NCBI GenBank assembly: GCA_023398615.1
Contig: JAEWSD010000108.1
Location: 1 to 6,397 of the forward strand
From: Bacillota bacterium
GTDB lineage: Bacteria > Bacillota > Clostridia > Lachnospirales > Lachnospiraceae
Length of the DNA: 6,397 bases
Direction of reading: 5' to 3'
Shown here in pieces: positions 5,814-6,397 of this stretch. The notes under the pieces are model-generated. The model was not told the DNA's origin. It did not search any database and saw only the letters and a list, made by a program, of their open reading frames with translations. How positions within the stretch are numbered: position 1 is the stretch's first letter; every line of letters begins with the position of its first letter. Both the position numbers and the translations under genes were made by a program.

Positions 5814-6397
5814 ATGTATACGGGAAAAGAAATAAGTGTTTTTGATATCATAGGACCGAATATGATAGGACCTTCCAGCTCTCATACCGCGGGTGCGCTT
5901 AGAATCGCCAGGCTGGCGGCCAGGATGGTGAAGAACCCTATAATAAAGGTGCAGTTTATTCTGTATGGATCGTTTGCACGCACCTATAGGGGGCATGGGA
6001 CGGACCGGGCATTACTGAGCGGTATCCTGGGGTTTGATACGGAGGATTACAGGATCAAGGATTCCTTTGCCCATGCCGATAAAGCAGGATTGGTTTATCT
6101 CTTTGAATTCGATAACGTAAAGAAAACCCTTCATCCAAATACGGTTGACATAATCATTACGGACAGTGTTCATGAGGTGACACGTGTAACAGGCATTTCA
6201 ATCGGCGGAGGAAGTGCGGTAATTAAGAAAATAAACGGTATCGATATCAATCTGACGGGAGATTACAATACCCTGGTAATACTGCACAAGGATTTGCCGG
6301 GGGCTGTGGCATATATAACAGGAATACTAAGCGAGTATGAAATCAATATTGCCTTCATGAAGTTATACCGTGAGAATAAAGGGACGGTTGCCTATTC
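5814..6397 (+). CDS. sdaAB: L-serine dehydratase, iron-sulfur-dependent, beta subunit (3' end missing)
   Basis: The beta subunit of the two-chain [4Fe-4S] L-serine ammonia-lyase, which converts serine to pyruvate and ammonia together with the alpha subunit (usually encoded directly downstream, outside this window). The frame is open from ATG 5814 to the edge: 194 codons of about 220 expected. Residues 8-30 carry ISVFDIIGPNMIGPSSSHTAGALR, in which GPSSSHTAG is the family hallmark. YGSFARTYRGHGTDRALLSG is at 51-70 and VTGISIGGGSAVI at 125-137. An ACT domain begins near residue 153 (TLVILHKDLPGAVAYITGIL) and is cut by the window. The gene starts 91 bases after galT with no terminator between, so readthrough is possible, but its function is not tied to galactose. 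Confidence 0.93.
   Translation, partial: MYTGKEISVFDIIGPNMIGPSSSHTAGALRIARLAARMVKNPIIKVQFILYGSFARTYRGHGTDRALLSGILGFDTEDYRIKDSFAHADKAGLVYLFEFDNVKKTLHPNTVDIIITDSVHEVTRVTGISIGGGSAVIKKINGIDINLTGDYNTLVILHKDLPGAVAYITGILSEYEINIAFMKLYRENKGTVAY

Noticed and set aside
5700..5996. Minus-strand open frame of 98 codons over the galT-sdaAB junction
   Set aside because: It overlaps the sdaAB start, which has clear family motifs, and lacks any recognisable protein feature.
1..6397. CRISPR array, tRNA or rRNA genes, phage attachment site, transposase
   Set aside because: No regularly spaced repeats, cloverleaf, rRNA signature or transposase or integrase frame was seen on either strand.

Overview
The window looks like chromosome from a low-to-mid GC anaerobic Firmicute, most likely a Lachnospiraceae / Clostridium cluster XIVa relative. 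This rests on protein family types, purine-rich Shine-Dalgarno sites, AT-rich promoters and gene order. It is inference, since there is no rRNA or other taxonomic marker.

Layout. At the left edge a minus-strand gene enters the window: the first 71 residues of a suppressor-of-fused (SUFU) domain protein. A gene-free stretch of about 720 bases separates it from the next gene, which is divergently transcribed. This stretch is not empty. It carries promoters for both neighbours and, between them, a GC-richer imperfect palindrome of about 296 bases (445-740) centred on a near-perfect 19+19 base hairpin. This could be a MITE-like repeat or a structured RNA gene, and it is the least explained object in the window.

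The plus strand then holds a galactose (Leloir) cluster. It starts with an ArsR-type winged-helix regulator carrying a large beta-rich C-terminal domain, followed by galK (galactokinase), galE (UDP-glucose 4-epimerase) and a class II galT (UTP-hexose-1-phosphate / galactose-1-phosphate uridylyltransferase). GalK makes galactose-1-phosphate, GalT exchanges it with UDP-glucose, and GalE regenerates UDP-glucose from UDP-galactose. The regulator is plausibly the local sugar-responsive switch. The 87-base gap before galK carries a pair of direct repeats and a perfect 15-base palindrome that could be its operator. The 104-base galE-galT gap carries a stem-loop and a copy of the galT start region that reads straight into a stop codon.

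At the right edge, 91 bases after galT with no visible terminator, begins sdaAB, the beta subunit of the iron-sulfur L-serine dehydratase. It is cut by the window end inside its ACT domain.

The enzymes are ordinary and confidently recognised. The non-routine signals are the 445-740 palindrome, the architecture of the regulator, and the small repeats in the intergenic gaps.
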